A stretch of 64,000 bases of DNA from Ceratobasidium sp. AG-K (GCA_037039685.1 JAWNGF010000009.1:1302001-1366000), one strand, 5' to 3'; numbered from the stretch's first letter, positions 47,617 through 60,046 are shown. The notes: generated from the letters alone by a model not told the origin. Made by a program: numbers and translations.

Positions 47617-48592
47617 ATTGGTATCATTTAACTTATGTACATTTATACTTAGTTTTCTTGCTTTGAATCTTAGATCATACATTAATCTTTATTATCTGCC
47701 CACCGAACGGGGTTGACACACGTGCAACCCTGTTTCCTCAGTGACTGCGGAGGGTGTACGGGGCTTGGCGAGTGTATGGGAGACGGCTTCTCACTTGCAC
47801 AACGATCGCCAAGCCGCGCCAGCCACCAGCATCAAGCCGTTTGCGCGCACCATGCCACGCAACTATCTCCAGCGACGACTATATGCAGCAAGAGCGCATC
47901 TATCTTTGAATCCCGGAGTGCCAACTTCGTCGAGACAGGGGAGGGCATCTCCGTCATGAGCGGCAGGCACATGATGCGTGGGAGACAGGACAGGTAGCGG
48001 TGGATCAGTTGTGTCAACAGTCTTTGTCCCTGCAGAAGAACTTCGGCATGCTGTGATGCGAAGCCCAGTTTATACTTTCTCTACCAGTGTTCCGAATGGA
48101 TCTGCAAGAATAGGGGTGCAGTTCCTGCTCAAAGTGGAGATCAGCAGCGTGCGAGTGGTGTGGGGGGACTCGATGGCAAGGCCAAAGTTTGTACCACACG
48201 GATGGTGAGTGCGAAATGACCGGAAGGCTGGCGCTTCCTCCTTTTTTGCTTGGCCAATACAGGAAATAGACATGACGGGCCACCTTCCTGTGTTGGCACG
48301 ACCCTGCAACCACCCGTGTACAATCACGGTCCGCTAACATCTCGTCATTGCTACACATCTGTCGCGCATTTCGTGAGTCATGTTTTAAAACTCGAACTGA
48401 ATAGACTATTCATAGACCTTGTACGAATGCCGAATCGGTCCACTAAAACACGGCACTCTTTCGGCACCACCAGATCTACACGACGGCTGCGTTTCCAATG
48501 CCAAGACATGGATGGCGTAGTTGCACAGCCTATACAATGGCAAATATTCCCACCAAGCCTTATCGTATCGGGACGAAATCTGAAACCTAGCC
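47617..48592. other. 3' flank of Cdc11-like gene (copy B)
   Basis: Counterpart of 21034-22048, with no gene recognised. The alignment with copy A is lost at the gap, so the repeat end here is only a lower limit. Confidence 0.6.
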
Positions 48593-51500
48593 GGTCACGT
48601 GCCGAGGTCCCAGGGTGGGGCCCCAGCCGCTCCACCCAGTACCTCCTCTACGAGGCTCAGATTTGGGTTTTCTCCTTGTGCCCACCCGCCCCGGTCGGTA
48701 TATCTCGGACACCCAACCATCGTATGGTCTCCCCGTACACTCCCCGAATAGCACAACAGCTTTTCGTATAACCGTGTAAAGTTCTGTCAACTCCGCATGC
48801 ACCAAGGATCTATTTTTAACGGGAATATTCTCAATACTAGCACCGCCGCATGCACCTAACCTTGAGTTGTCAAAAACTCGGACTCACTCACGACAAATGA
48901 GGCTTACCTAACTGCGCTTTTGTGTCGAGGTGGCGCCTCAACGGTGCTTTCGTCTCTCGGCGGAGCCGCAGTGTGACGAGGCAATCAAAGTTTGCCCTAT
49001 GATTTTCTATTCTTGCTCATAGGTGCCGTAGCTAAACCTCCCAATGAGCTCTTTCCTCTAACAATATGCTTTGAGCTTACCCCGTTCTGCACCCGCACGG
49101 TGCGTTACGCGATCAAACCAAGCTGTGGGTAGCCCCCCATCTAGGATCTTTGTACCGATTTTCTCCGGAGATGTAGGACAACAATAGAACCGCTTGTTCC
49201 ATGACTGTCGAACAGTCGGGCTTTCTTTGTCTGGGAGTACGAAAAATGCAGTACGGCATGCTGTGGGATGACGAAAGCTGTGGTCGGAGCCGCGCTATCC
49301 CCGTCTTTTCCACAAGAGTGGCTTTCAATGAACGGCGAAGGTCATTCCTCTGCTCCCCGGACCAGCTTTTCATCCTGCGTCGAATACGCCTTGTATCATC
49401 GACGTTTCCAGTTGGGGAAATTGAATGGGGCAAGTTATCGATCCAACATTGCGAGCACGCATCAGATCAACTGACACTGGCCATCAACTCCTGCGGCGAT
49501 CGCGTGACGGTGCGTTCGATTTCCCACCCTGAGACCATGTTTGTCCCTGGAGAATATAATATTTCCCTTTCAGAAATAAAAATATCGTCACTGCTTGACA
49601 GGTTGGACAGGCAGATGACTGGATATTGATGTGGTTCTCTTGATATTGTGATTGCACCATCGGCCGCCGTCGAGGATGCTTTGCGCATCGTATCTGCTTT
49701 GCTCGTCGCTGTGCGTATGGTTGCCTCATCTTGCCAAGGCTCACACGCTCGGTTTCAAGGATGAACATACCGGCCGGCATCGACCCTATTGGGCCATCAC
49801 CGAAATCCAGTGTCGACCATGTTGGGCTGATCCTGATGGTTCCGTTTCTCGTCTCATTTCATTGGATGCCAAGTAATAGGACCTCACTTGACACTCTCCA
49901 ATTACCCGCAGTAAGGATGGTTAACGAGATGATTTCAGGGTGTCGAGTAACAAATTTCAAGAATCACGGATCTGCGTTATCTTATCTACCTCATTTTCAA
50001 CAACGTCAAGTGGACGTATGTATACCTTTTTACGGCCCTCTTGTTGTTGAAACCCTCAGCTCTCTTATTATAGAACTCATCGAGCTTAACCTACAATGCG
50101 TATCGCGCGGCCGGCTTGAAGCATACCAACTCGCTCGATCACAGTGGACCGAATGAAGCACTGATGGAATTCGGTTACGACAAGTGTCTGCATACATGTT
50201 CCCCACTCCGCCGCGAGGCATCCTGCGGGTGTTTAGAAGGAGGAATAACTGGGTGCGTGTGGTGCGTGCACATGGAGATCCGGGTGCATGAAACTCGCTT
50301 AGCCGGGGCGCATGCACCCATCATGCACGCATGTACACACCGGCTCCGTATGCTCGTTTATTCAGAATTCAGTGGCGCACGAGGCGCCCCGGAGACCAGT
50401 CGGCGCGCAGCAAAAGCAAAACACAACCGACGGGCCGCTCACGGGTATCAACCTCGGTTCGCCCAAATCACGCTTCAGCCCGACTGGCACTCGGCACCCC
50501 GCCAGGCATCCGCTCGTGAGAGGGTTCGCGAATGTGCATCAAGGGACGGGTCGCATTTGGGTAAAGCGAGAAGGGTTGTTTGACGTGGCTACTCCACTGG
50601 AGGAAATGCGAGTGGGAATGCGGATGCCATTTTGAGCAGTCGCGCGCACCGGTTCGATGGTGTGCACGTGAAGTATTTGCTCCATGTAGCCTCGAGGGCC
50701 GGCGACGATAGGCCTTCGGTTCCAGTCGTAGATTCGGGGTTGAGCAAGTTGTGCTCGCATCAGAGGCAGCTAACAATGTTCACCCCCATTTATGTACCAG
50801 CACATAGGATCCTCGTACGTACCTTTCTCGTTAATCCATGTGTTCCTACCCTACAGAGGAACCTACCGTAGAAAAGCTACGGTGGCTGCGGGGTGCAGGT
50901 GGGCAAACCCTATGCGAGCGTTCCCGCGCGGGACTGACTCACTTAACGTACCTGGTACACAACTACTCGAAATCGGTCCAGTCACGCGTCGATCAAAGCG
51001 ATGATATCACCCGTAAGCCGAACCCAGGCACGACTGAGCTTCCATGTATAGATTTCTAATCCCCTATGGATGAGTGTATGCTAGCTAGAACGGAGGAACA
51101 TCGGGCGTGGTTGTTTATCCGAGATGCACCTGCCTAAATGAAAGATCGCTGCTGTCCATCAGAGCGGGAAATTGACAGCTGTCCTGTCGATCTGTTTAGT
51201 CTAAATCACGTTTTTGACTATTGTGGTTGATGGTAGACGATGAGGTCAGCGATAGGCAGGTATGATAAGCAATAGTAAGCAAAGCGCATTGGAACGGAAT
51301 AATACGGGAACAGGGGTTATCTATGCTCCGGAGTCTGTATGCCCGTTTTGTGCACTGTTTCCGGCGAGTGAAGGTTCGATACTCGTCGTATCTTCCTCGA
51401 AGAATACGCGGGTGGCTGAACGCGTGTGTGTGTGGGTCACGCTTCTTACGCACAAGGCATGGTTGTTTCCTTTGGGGTCTTTTTTCCTGCTGCGCTGATC

Positions 51501-52329
51501 GTATGCGTCTTTTTGCGCGTAATCTAATACGACGAGCGCTGCGTTTCGGGGATTTGATATTTGATTAAGGGGTGAAATTGCAACGTTCGAGGGCCCACTC
51601 GGTTTTGGTTCGGGCGCGAACTGATGCACTAGTCGGCCGAGGTGATACGATGGGCGGGCGGCGGGCGTGCTTTGGCGCATGAGGGTAGATGATAGACAGT
51701 GTCAACATCAGATGCACAGTAGCAGATGTAGATTGACAGGTGACAGTAATTGACACGGTGACTCGACGGAGGAATCGGTACATAAAAAACTTCCGTGGGT
51801 CGTCTTGGCCGTTTTTGCCCCCGCATCAGTGCTATGCCCGGGACCTATGCTCTACTACAGCCCAGGCACCGATGATACATAGGTACAGGCACGCCCAAGG
51901 GCACACCGTATCAAGATCCTTTGTGTTTGGAGGGAGCGAGGCCGGCACTGGCTAGAACGATCACGTGCGGTGAGAGAGCCAGGCACCGGCGGCGTCAAGT
52001 GCGGGCTATTGATTTGTCAGCGGACCACGGAAACCCACGGGGCGGAAGCGAAAAGCGTGGGGGCGGGAGGGGCGCGACAGGCGGGTGGGAGCGAGGGAAA
52101 AGCGGAGAAGCTGAGAAGCCTGAATCGGAAATTGGCAGGTGGCCGACTGACGAGCGTGGGGAGTATAGGAACCGAGGGATTGGAGCGCGAAGCCATTTTC
52201 ATTTGCCCAGAAGCGGTAAGGTTGGGTGTACACACACGCACACACTCGATCCGAGACGGTTTGCGGGACGCGATTATAGTTTTTGTCAGGCTATAAACAG
52301 CGGGGCACATCACGTCGCTCAGCCATCCG
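48593..52329. other. Gene-poor stretch upstream of homeobox gene
   Basis: About 3.7 kb. The longest frames (142 codons at 49201-49629, 141 at 49731-50156, 155 at 50116-50583) show no known motif, no signal peptide and no consistent splicing, so I do not call them genes. From about 51950 the sequence turns purine- and GC-rich, with a short CA-rich run at 52230-52247. This may be the promoter and long 5' UTR of the homeobox gene, as is common for fungal regulators. Confidence 0.5.
52292..52297 (+). promoter_or_regulatory. Candidate TATA box of homeobox gene
   Basis: TATAAA within GCTATAAACAGC, 33 bp before the first in-frame ATG (52330). That spacing would leave almost no 5' UTR before 52330, so if this TATA is used, translation may start at the second ATG (52360). 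Confidence 0.4.
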
Positions 52330-53584
52330 ATGCTCCAAGGCCCGTCTGACAGTTTCGCCATGTACTCCATCTACACCGACCGCAGCGAGGCCTCTTCCCG
52401 CCGTCACTCGCCATCCACCAGCGGCAGCAACACTCCCAACTCGTATGCGCGGGGCACCCTCTTCAACGACAAGGTGTCTCTGCCGCCCATTGGCTCCATG
52501 TTCACTGGCTCGCCCACCGACGACTATGACTCTCGCCGCAACTCACTACCGTACCCCTCTCGAGTACCTGCCGGAGCCAGCCAATGGTTCCAGGGACTCA
52601 GCGACGGTCGATCCAGCGCTCCTGATTCGCCGGCCACTGGGTCGCCGACATTCACCTCTGGCTCGTACTCGTCTACCTCGACAGCGCCTACCACCGTCAA
52701 GTCGAGCCCCGGAGCGAGCCCATTCTCTGACAAGCTCTCACTGCCTTCCGCTCCGCTCACCACCGGCCGCGAGTGGTCCGCGCCCATGACCATCCCAGTC
52801 CCACCTAGCACCGAGACCGCCAGCTCGGCGCCCAGCGCTTCGCCCACGCCACAGAGCGACAGTCCGCCGGCTGCTCCGGCCCCCCCTGCGCGCCGTCGAG
52901 GAAAGCTCCCAAAGCACGTCACCGAGACTCTGCGCACCTGGTTGCTCAGCCATGCGGACCACCCGTACCCTACCGAGGAGGAGAAGAAGATGCTCTGCAA
53001 CGTCACTTCTCTCACACTGAGCCAAGTCTCCAACTGGATGATCAACGTGAGTCCACAATAAACGCGCACACTTCCTGCGCTAACATCTGCTCCAGGCTCG
53101 CCGTCGCATTCTCGTGCCAGCATCTAAACAACAGGCCGCGCTCAATGCGACCACTGGCCCCTACCTCGGCATGGCTCGCTCATCAGCCGCCACCGACCTC
53201 GCACGCGCCAACCGCCAATCACTGACGATCCCCCACCCCATGCCGGCCCCGACACATTCCCTCCCCCCTTCGATGGATCCCTATGGTGGCGCATACACAC
53301 TCCCCCATCCCCATCTTGGCCAACCAGGCGAGCTCCACCTCTCGTCCCAGTCGTCGTATGGCACCCTATCCACCTCGCCCACACCACGAGCCCAGCACAG
53401 GTTCACATACCTTGCACCCAATCTGCACCCGCCCCTCGGTAGCTACTACGGCTCCGGACTCACCTCGTTCAACGCACCCAGCGCAGTCCCCTCGGGTTCG
53501 TCGAGGTATTATGGCGATGACTCCATTTCTCTTCTCACTGAACACTTTCTTCATGCTCATTTCGTCGTATGTATACAAAACTAA
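52330..53584 (+). CDS. TALE-class homeodomain transcription factor
   Basis: Nuclear DNA-binding regulator. Exons 52330-53046 and 53096-53584 give 401 aa; the intron is GTGAG...CCAG. The homeobox KN-type domain lies at residues about 190-245: RGKLPKHVTETLRTWLLSH, then HPYPTEEEKKML containing the Pro-Tyr-Pro of the three-residue loop extension, then LSQVSNWMINARRRIL recognition helix. The intron falls exactly inside the NWMIN|ARRR recognition helix. The N-terminal half is Ser/Pro/Thr-rich with two similar FxDKxSLP motifs (FNDKVSLPP, FSDKLSLPS). The C-terminal half is Pro/Ser-rich. It is not next to a partner homeodomain gene, so I see no evidence that it is a mating-type gene. Met11 (52360) is an alternative start. 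Confidence 0.88.
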
Positions 53585-56500
53585 TTCTACATGCTCTATG
53601 CGTTCCGGGTTTTTCGATGCTCTCTGCCCTTGTATTACCTTCAATGCTGTCCTGTTATCTATACTCGTTCGTGTCAATATAGTCTACTATACTCCATACT
53701 CTACACTGCGTGACTTGTGAGCTACCAGCGATCATCAACTCTGGGCATTTGGACCGTTTACCCGCCCTGCACAGGTAGCCTGCTTAGCCCGTTAATTTCA
53801 CAGCACCTAGGTTTTGTCTTTGTTCAGACCCTACCGCTAGATGAAAAGGCGTAGGCGGGGATCGGCAACTGAATACACAAAGGACACTCGATCAAGGTCT
53901 CGGGGCCTCGGACAAAAGAGGTTCTAGCACATCTCCTCGCTCCCCGACGATTCGATACAAATCGGGCGGGGGCGCTGGTTCTTTTCTGCGCTGTATGTAA
54001 CAGGGATTGCTTCGTCCGACTCTTTGCTCAATTCAGCCTCTCTTTGGGCAGCGTCTAAACGTTGTTTCCTTTTTTTCACTCGAGCTCCGAATCGGTCCTG
54101 CACCCTGTGGCTGAAATTCCTCCATCACGGAAGGAAGAAGTGTTTCGTACGGGTTCAACATTCAAATGGGAAAAGATTGATTACGAGTCGGTGCCTTGCT
54201 AACCTACCATAATGAAAAACAATACTGTATTTGACGCTTGACCGAATGGTTACGATTTTTTTTTTTTTCAGTTGTCGTTGGGAAGGTTCTGTTCGCGGGG
54301 CGCATATAGGCCGCCGAGAAGAACCCAGAGGTTCGATCTCGAATGCTGATGTGGAGCGAGCCTCGAGTTGCGCCCTTTTTGGGACTCGTTGGATCGCCCG
54401 CTCTTGGCAATGAAGATCAAACGCTAGTTAACTGTCAGTTTGACAGACTTTTATTACATAGGGCTTTTTCATTCTTTTTCATTTTCATTGCATCGAGCCA
54501 CAAGTTCTTTCAGCGGGGTCGTACGGGAACGGCCGACTGAGGTGGCGCGTTCCAGGACGGATCGACCTATAGGCGGCAAGCTAGCGTTTGCTGAAAACGC
54601 ACGACACGCAAGCAAGGCTAAGGCAATCCTAACCTGAGCTTGGGGTCATCGATCGAGGGTGGGCAAGCTCGAAACCGAGTAGGAGCGTGGGGGAGTGGGT
54701 CATGCGAGCGCTGGGCGGGTTTTTGCAGCCATGGTTTCTCGCCCTGTGATGCGCTGCGTTTCCCAGCACTCAGTGATCCTCTGGCATTAGACGTCCCCGA
54801 TTGACTCCACAGGGTTGACAGTGCCATGTTCGATCAGACAGTCTGTCGCTCACAGCCGTCGGCAAAGACGATGATTTCGCCGGTCTCGGTTGGCTAATTG
54901 CTGACTGCGCCCGTGCTCACTCGCCCACGACTCGCTCACCGAACGGGCCGGGTGCCTGCCTAGTTCGGACCCATCCGATGCGCATGGACAAACGGACGAT
55001 TTTTTGGAAATGATGGTCCAGAGTTCGAACGTTCATCACCGACGCAAGCCACTGGAGTCGTCGCCAACTTGACCGAATATGGCGAGGATGATGCACTAGC
55101 GCATTTCATGTCCACTCGCTCTCGGCCCCCTAACAGGTGTAAACGGAAGCGAGCTTGGAGTATTGCGTTGGTCGCAATATATCCATTTCTGTGACTGTAT
55201 GGGCTAGACCTTCCCGATGGGGATATTGCCTCATTTTTTTGCGTCAGCAACCGTTGGGTTGGGTGATAGGAGTTGGAGCGAGAGCAGAGCGCAGAGCTGT
55301 TGCGGTTTTATTTTTTGCGGCGCATACAGCTCGAGGTCGAGGCGTTGATCGACGGAGTGACGGTCCGGCTGTCAGGCTCACGTGCCCTGTCTGAGTTGAC
55401 AGGTTTGACAAGTGGCATTGCTCAACCCTAGCTAAATTGACAGCTGATCATTTCAGATAGGGAAGTCATGGCGCTTTGGCGTAGAAATTAAATACTTGAT
55501 TTCTGCAAGGTTCGCTCATAGAATATGTTCGAGTACATGCAGGGTCGTGAGACCCACACGACGAGCGGTCCGGGTGTGCTCTCCTATGGTGTATTTCTCA
55601 AACGCTGTGCGTTCGAGTGGCCTATGTAAACGTCGACTCAACGTTGTGAGCGGAAAAAAGCTGCATGGCGTACACAAGGGCACGCATAATGGCACTGGGA
55701 CAAATAAAATGAAGCAGACGCACCTTGTCTCAGTTTGTATTGATTAGACAAATCCCGACCTCTGTACATTGTCTGATAAACACGCGTGCGTGTGCGTCGG
55801 GCTAAGAAGTCCAGACTACTTGGCCGTGGGCCCATGTCGAATAACCGTGTCCACAAATGGACTCAACAGGCTTTTGAAACCCCCCGGATCTACAGCTTTT
55901 ACGAAGTGCATTTCACACCATACGAACATGCTTCCGAAGTTGGCCAAGTAGCGCGGCCCCGGAACCCAAGATCGCCCATTACGAGTAATTCCGTAGGTGA
56001 GCTTTCGGATTTAGATCGTCGAGTTGCGATGAGGGTGTTATCAAATGAGGTGCCGGAGTTGTCAAATGCGAGGAACCGGTAGTATCCTTGCCTTCTCTGG
56101 TTGAGAAAACGAGCCACCAAAGCAAGGTCAGCTCTACACTTGTGGATCTGTGACAGGCACAATACACCACGAGCAATCTGTAGTTAGGGTGAGGTTGCCT
56201 TGAAAAAAGGCGCGGGGTTTTGCGGCCTTTTACTGGGGATGTGCGTGGGCAACGTTCGAAAATCGCGCACAAAACTACTCATTGAGAAAATGTTTGTGTC
56301 CGACACACCGATTTTGCGGTTGAAAGGCAATGGTGGAGATGGAACGTCCTTCCTTATATGGTATACGGATAACGTACGGGTAGATCGCAACGGATGGGTA
56401 ACTTAGCAAGTATAGGCGGTATTGCTAGCCACAGCTTAGCCATGCCTAGCGTATTGGGGCCCCACCATCATGGCCGATCTCGATCGAGCTATGGCCGACA

Positions 56501-57255
56501 ATGTATCCGTTGCATGCATAGATAAAAGATAGGGGGCCATGGGGTCAGTACTGGCCAAAGAGCGTGCAACCAAGCGGAAGAGCACCAGTAGCCAACCCAA
56601 TCATAGTTAAGGTTTACTAGACATAGACATACCCCAAATTAGAGTTTGAGTTGGCCTAGCTAAGCAGATATGGAGCCACCGCGGAATCAAAACAGTCCCG
56701 CCGACGGCTTTTGTTTGGAGCCTTCAGAAGCAAAGGCAGAGGGATCACCACGTTAGGTATGCGGAGCGGTGATTGCGAGATGTGGCTGAGCGGTCGGAAA
56801 AAGTGCACAGGAGCGGGTCCTTCGCAGACAGGTGTTTTCAGTATTCCGAGTCAGGGTCGAGATTGGGTACCGAGCTTGAAGCGCCGGAGTGGGTCGGAGA
56901 AAACGGGCGCGAGTATGCGGTGAAGGATCTCAGTTGCGAGCTTACTTTCGCGGTCGACTTCTGCGAGCGCAGCCTGGCGGCGTCGTTGCAAGGCGTAATC
57001 TTGTCATAGGTCACGTGCAGTGTAATTTGCTGTGTGGAGCAACGGATAGTTTTGGACATTGGTTACTTGAGCCGCATGTAGCGTCAGATCAACAGTTGCA
57101 TGCATTTCAATCCAAGTAGCTCTTGCTGATTTTATTACCGACAGAAGCTGTCCGTATGTCTGGGAAGCCATGGTTCACTCTGGAGCTTCATAACGAGTTG
57201 AACGCGTTAATTTTGGGGTGGATCGAGTCAATTTATTACATAGAGCCCTCAAATG
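53585..57255. other. Gene-poor stretch
   Basis: About 3.7 kb with no gene I can support; all frames are under 100 codons and without motifs. Contents seen: a 13-T run at 54256-54268, a GC-rich stretch around 54650-54960, and a palindromic CTCGATCGAG at 56479-56488. The first part is probably the 3' UTR of the homeobox gene. Confidence 0.5.
54256..54268. repeat. Poly-T tract
   Basis: Thirteen consecutive T residues in non-coding DNA. Confidence 0.9.
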
Positions 57256-58355
57256 TTAGACGACGCCCGCTTCCTTCAACTTGGACACCAACTCGTCCAC
57301 GGACTCAACCTGAAAATAGCTTAGGTTTGTATGTACAATTCTCCAGAGAAACACACGTACCTTGCCCCCTCCAACTCGTTTGGGAGGCTCAGCGACGCCG
57401 ACGGTCTCCAAAATCGGCTTGAGGTCTACTCCTAGTGACTCTGGTGTGACTTTTTCAATCTTCTTTTTCTTGGCCTTCATGATATTGGGCAAAGATGCGT
57501 ATCGAGGTTCTATGGCAGGTTGAGGGTGTATGCAATGTTCCTGACCGAGCCGGCTTACCATTCAACCTAGGGAGATGGCGTTAATGAATTGGCTAAAATA
57601 TATGATCAGGTCACTTGCCTGAGATCCGTCGTAATAATAGCCGGGAGCGCTAGGCGGACAGTTTCGGAGCCTCCATCAATTTCTCGAGTCACGTCCACCT
57701 CCTTTTCTCCATCCCTAAACACAACCTTGCTAGCCTGAGTACCCTGTGGCCACTCAAGCAGACCAGCCAACATTTGTCCAGTCATGCCTTGATCTCCATC
57801 GATTGCCTGCTTGCCCATGATGACAATGTCTGGCTTGTCACGCTTAATTAACGCTGCAATTGTTTTCGCAATGCCGAGCGGCTCTGGGGATGTCGATTCT
57901 GGTATTTCGACATGAATGCCTGTGTCGGCACCCATGGCAAGTGCGGTGCGCAGTGTTTCCTGGCTCTTGGTCGGACCAATAGTGAGAGCAGTAATCGATT
58001 CAATCTTAGAGCCCATTTTTTCCCGTAGCCGGACAGCCTCTTCCACGGCTACATGATAGGGGAGCCGTGAGTAGTTCCTTGGGTTGCTCTGCGTTTTACT
58101 TACCGATTTCGTCAAACGGGTTCTAGCCGATCGTAAACGACGAGATCAACATAAAGCTTCATGTATTTAGGGAAAAGTAATTACCATGGAGTGCTTTACG
58201 TTCGTATCTACAGCATTATTCACAACCCGGATCTTGACGGCATAGTCCACACACCTAGAATCGCCAGTCAGAACAAGCAAACCGGTTCCTAGCCATTTTC
58301 TTTACCGCTTCACTGGCACAAGAACCTTGAGGCGGTTGATAGCTGTGGGACGCAT
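57256..58355 (-). CDS. ETFB: Electron transfer flavoprotein subunit beta
   Basis: Mitochondrial matrix subunit that, with ETF-alpha, passes electrons from acyl-CoA and other dehydrogenases to ETF-QO. Seven exons on the minus strand: 58355-58306, 58254-58185, 58122-58104, 58048-57619, 57566-57559, 57509-57361, 57309-57256; phases agree and give 259 aa, the usual length. The start is [17 protein letters not shown]; then [35 protein letters not shown], and the family signature [19 protein letters not shown]. The C-terminus holds [18 protein letters not shown], which includes the lysine-rich recognition loop region. Intron 4 uses a GC donor (CTCAG|GCAAGTG) and the following exon is only 8 nt (Leu-Asn). 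It is divergent from MYG1. Confidence 0.95.
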
Positions 58356-58499
58356 AGTGGATTTGGGGAAGAGAAGAGAGGTCGGCGGGAGTCCTTGGGA
58401 GGTGGTCGCGTCGGCAAAGTCGGCTATTCACGTGTGAGACTCGATCACATGATCCGAATGGTCATGTGCTATTAATATCAAATAGTTGGTTCATCTCTG
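58356..58499. promoter_or_regulatory. Bidirectional promoter ETFB / MYG1
   Basis: The 144 bp between the two start codons must serve both divergent genes. It holds a CACGTG hexamer at 58429-58434 and CACATG at 58446-58451, E-box-like sites. No TATA box is visible. Both products act in mitochondria (MYG1 at least in part), so shared control is plausible. Confidence 0.5.
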
Positions 58500-60046
58500 A
58501 TGCTTGCTTGGTCTCTTCGAAAAGTTACCAGGCCATCGAATTCACTTGCAGCTCTTTATCCAGCAAGGAGACTTGTTCCTGAACTCGCTTCACGATACAC
58601 AGTGTCTAGAGTGATGTCCGAAGAAAGCGCAGCTAAGAAGCTTCGTACCGCCGGTCCTACGAGGGCAAGTAGTACGCCGAGGAGGATACTAGGGTATTAA
58701 TGAATCTATTCAGGTGATCGGAACACACAACGGAACCTTCCACTGCGATGAGGCCCTTGCCGTATTTTTATTACGCCAGACTAAAGAGTACGCTAACGCG
58801 AGTAGGTTTTATATGGGGTTAATTTTAATCTACTCGTTTCTAATCTGAACCATGCCAAGGTGTCACACGAACACGCGATCCCAAACTTTTGGAGACCTGT
58901 GATATTGTCGTTGATGTGGGGGCCGTGTACGAACCAGAAAAGCTACTGTTTGATCACCACCAGCGAGGATTCACTGAGGTGTTTGGCAAAGGTTTTAATA
59001 CAAAGTTATCGAGCGCAGGTCTGATCTACAAGTGAGTGTATACATAGCCGCTGCACATAATCTGATGCCCGATGATTCAGACATTTTGGCCAAGAAATGA
59101 TTGCCAACCAATTGAAAGTCGCGCTCACTGATCCAAAAGTCGAATTACTGTGGCTCAAGTTGTACGGCGTGAGTAGGTGTTACCCGGCGTCGCCTGATAC
59201 ATTGACTCCGGAAGCGGGATTTTAGGACTTTATCGAGGCAATCGACGGGATTGACAATGGCGTTCTCCAGTATCCATCGGATATTGCTCCCGCATATAGG
59301 AGTCGTACGGACCTATCGAGCCGTGTAGGACACCTTAACCCGCGATGGAACGAATCTGTTGATTCGGATGGGGTTGATGTGCGTCAATCGTGATATTGTG
59401 TTGTTGACTACTCATATGGTTTACAGGCTCGCTTTGAAAATGCTTCTCAACTGACGGGCACTGAATTTCTTGGTCGTTTAGACTATCTCGCGAACGCGTG
59501 GTTACCCGCCCGCGATATCGTGAAACAGGCTCTTGAAGCTCGCACACAGGTGGATCCAAGTGGCCGTATTGTCCTTTTTGAGAACTTCGCCCCCTGGAAG
59601 GTTTGTTGCGTCCCGGACGCTTAAAAATCACTAATACTCTCATTTCAGGAACACCTTTTTGAACTCGAGCCTGTCCTAGATATCTCCGATGAACGGAAAC
59701 CAATCTACATATTATACCCCGACGAGACTGGGGGAAACTGGCGTATTCAGGCTGTGCCGGTGTCTCCCGATAGCTTCGAGAGCCGGAAACCCCTCCCAGA
59801 AACGTGAGTGTTGTGTAGTGGAAGCTGATTCTAGGCTAATAGGATCGTAAAGCTGGCGAGGCGTGCGCGACATGCAATTGGACGAAGTGACCGGAGTACC
59901 AGGGGGTATATTCGTCCATGCCTCTGGTTTTATTGGAGGCGAGAGCTCTCTAATATGTCGTAGCGGTGGTTGCTGATGAAACGATTGCAGGCAATAAAAC
60001 CAAGGACGGTGTCTTGGAAATGGCCCGCAGAGCTTTGGCCACGTGA
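58500..60046 (+). CDS. MYG1: MYG1 family DHH-type exonuclease
   Basis: Conserved eukaryotic 3'-5' RNA exonuclease of the DHH family, placed in nucleus and mitochondria in studied species. Nine exons: 58500-58664, 58714-58801, 58860-59031, 59081-59168, 59226-59378, 59427-59600, 59649-59803, 59853-59938, 59991-60046; 378 aa. Metal-site motifs: [15 protein letters not shown], then the [20 protein letters not shown] segment with the DHH triad, and [13 protein letters not shown]. The end has [19 protein letters not shown]. Intron 1 (AGG|GCAAGT) and intron 8 (GAG|GCGAGA) use GC donors. Translation from 58500 adds a 38-residue Arg-rich leader before Met39 (58614), like a mitochondrial presequence; starting at Met39 gives about 340 aa. 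Confidence 0.93.

Larger units (their letters stand above)
26592..48592. repeat. 22-kb direct repeat, copy B
   Basis: Second copy of the block, collinear with 1-22048. It is continuous with unique sequence on both sides: an F-box pseudogene on the left and gene-poor DNA on the right. The right limit is set by where copy A runs into the gap (the last alignable bases are near 48592), so true homology may extend further. Reading frames in the 3' part of the block are cleaner here than in copy A. Confidence 0.93.

Noticed and set aside
49201..50583. Three overlapping frames of about 140-155 codons
   Set aside because: No domain, signal peptide, repeat or splice logic; lengths are near what chance gives in DNA of this composition.
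52230..52247. CA-rich run as a telomere-like or microsatellite array
   Set aside because: Too short and interrupted to count as an array.
59939..59990. 34-nt GT-AG intron (starting at the GTCGTAG near 59957) in MYG1
   Set aside because: Shorter than any other intron here and inserts residues absent from the family; the 52-nt GC-AG alternative gives the conserved FIGGNKTKDG.
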